Shown here: one piece after another, positions 63,230 to 64,000 of the stretch
Numbering within the stretch: position 1 is the first letter of the stretch
How the letters are laid out: every line of letters begins with the position of its first letter
Assembly: GCA_934320645.1 (NCBI GenBank)
Contig: CAKRFP010000006.1
Coordinates: 1 to 64,000 of the forward strand
DNA from: an uncultured Bariatricus sp.
GTDB taxonomy: Bacteria > Bacillota > Clostridia > Lachnospirales > Lachnospiraceae
Length of the DNA: 64,000 bases
Direction: 5' to 3'
Notes under the pieces: generated by a model
Database searches by the model: none
The model's input: only the letters and a program-made list of their open reading frames with translations
Told to the model about the DNA's origin: nothing
Translations under genes and position numbers: made by a program

Positions 63230-63919
63230 ATGCCAAAGAAACAGAAGGCAAAGATAAAGCAGAAAAATAAGTGCCCTGAAAAGCTGATCCGGACAGAAGC
63301 TGCAAAAGAGATTGCAGAGATAGACCGTTCGCTTCAGAATCAGAAGTATCAGCTCAGATGCAGAGCTGCAATCGATCTTCTTACAGCAAAGCTGAATATG
63401 ATAAATGCAGATCTTTCGCGCAAGAAACGCCATGTTGTGATCAACCAGATCAGCAGCAGAGTGAAGACGGCAGAGAGTATTTATACAAAATTGATCAGGA
63501 AAGGTCTGGAGCCGGATTTTGACACGGCAAGAGCAGAACTGAAGGATCTGATCGGGATTCGTGTGGTCTGTCCATTTGAAGATGAAGTGTACGAGGTTGC
63601 AGACCGTCTGAAAGCGCAGGGAGATGTACAGATCATCCGGGAGAAAGATTATATTAAGAATCCCAAAAAGAACGGATACAAGAGTCTTCACCTGATTGTG
63701 GAGGTCCCAATTTATTCATCCAAAGGACCACTGAAGGAAAAGGTGGAGATCCAGCTCCGCACGGTGGCAATGGATTACTGGTCCGTGCTTGAGTACCAGT
63801 TATTTTATAAAAAGACAGAGAATGAAGAGGTTGCAAAGGAATTAAAAACCTATGCAGATGAAATTTCTGAGCTGGATGCAAAAATGCTGAAACTCAGGGA
63901 TAAGATTGAAAAAATGTAG
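63230..63919 (+). CDS. Small alarmone synthetase (second copy)
   Basis: The 229-residue protein has a Lys-rich N-terminal tail (about 1-20) and a single RelA/SpoT synthetase domain: ESIYTKLIRK, DLIGIRVVCPFEDEVYEV, REKDYIKNPKKNGYKSLHLIV and EIQLRTVAMDYWSVLEYQLFYK. It resembles the SAS at 32312-33025 in layout but differs in detail, so they are separate paralogues and may be used under different conditions. The ATG at 63230 has GAGGGAG upstream; ATG 63224 and GTG 63200 are also in frame. Confidence 0.88.
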   Translation: MPKKQKAKIKQKNKCPEKLIRTEAAKEIAEIDRSLQNQKYQLRCRAAIDLLTAKLNMINADLSRKKRHVVINQISSRVKTAESIYTKLIRKGLEPDFDTARAELKDLIGIRVVCPFEDEVYEVADRLKAQGDVQIIREKDYIKNPKKNGYKSLHLIVEVPIYSSKGPLKEKVEIQLRTVAMDYWSVLEYQLFYKKTENEEVAKELKTYADEISELDAKMLKLRDKIEKM

Positions 63920-63931
63920 TAGAAATACAGG

Positions 63932-63962
63932 AAAAGAATGTGCGAAGGCGCATTCTTTTTTT
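63932..63962 (+). terminator. Terminator after the second alarmone synthetase
   Basis: AAAGAATGTGC and GCGCATTCTTT form a stem (with one G-T pair) around a short loop, followed by a T run. Confidence 0.75.
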
Positions 63963-64000
63963 GATACAATCAGGAAATCAATTGCATAGGCATTCCAGTT

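Overview
The window is a chromosome segment of a low-GC Gram-positive gut anaerobe, most likely a Lachnospiraceae (class Clostridia). The evidence is the gene content: a non-discriminating AspRS plus GatCAB under a T-box, BceRSAB, a YlmC/YmxH-type protein, EFR1 ferredoxin, DUF5058, type III pantothenate kinase, two YitT proteins, strong AGGAGG ribosome-binding sites and many intrinsic terminators. No prophage, complete insertion sequence or CRISPR array is visible. The species cannot be fixed from the sequence alone.

Layout. 1-1300 is AT-rich accessory DNA with decayed genes: a helix-turn-helix tail and a broken Panacea (SocA-like) toxin-antitoxin-type pair. 1349-6702 is a sugar locus: an AraC regulator divergent from a GPH symporter and a GH2 glycosidase. 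6920-12861 holds an rsmH-like gene, a YitT protein and a large GGDEF/histidine-kinase/receiver hybrid, flanked by remnants of a second kinase and of an EAL domain. 12996-17835 is a BceRS-BceAB peptide-antibiotic sensing and export module. 18054-22716 has a NadM-like adenylyltransferase, the XpaC-TelA pair, carbamate kinase and a sporulation-type YlmC. 22798-28517 is a forward-strand housekeeping run: Nudix, NrdR, then CoA supply (CoaBC, a PanT-like ECF protein, CoaX), TruA and ExoA. 28763-36244 includes alarmone genes (HD hydrolase and RelQ-like synthetase), asparaginase, enolase and a GNAT. 36382-36852 carries two tandem tRNA-Gln/tRNA-Pro pairs. 37104-43745 holds PepF, fructokinase, EFR1 ferredoxin with Rrf2, and a ClC protein. 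43838-49952 is the T-box/AspRS/GatCAB operon for tRNA-dependent amidation. 50036-53539 is pstSCAB. 53816-58298 pairs two DNA helicases. 58503-63140 is a DUF5058/membrane protein/AbgB-like amidohydrolase/PucR locus. 63230-63919 is a second small alarmone synthetase.

Most interesting signal. Three intergenic loci (14800-14958, 28539-28615, 38902-39062) share one architecture: 22-32 bp perfect inverted-repeat arms whose sequence differs completely between loci. In two loci the arms enclose a conserved core of about 90 nt; in the third only a core-edge motif remains. The two cores differ in a 9-bp hairpin and in a possible 5-bp pseudoknot by changes that keep base pairing. This looks like a structured RNA or a hairpin-forming non-autonomous mobile element that I cannot assign to a known family. 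Second in interest is the T-box leader before aspS-gatCAB: its specifier region reads GAAC, overlapping a Glu and an Asn codon, which suits an operon making amidated tRNAs from both.
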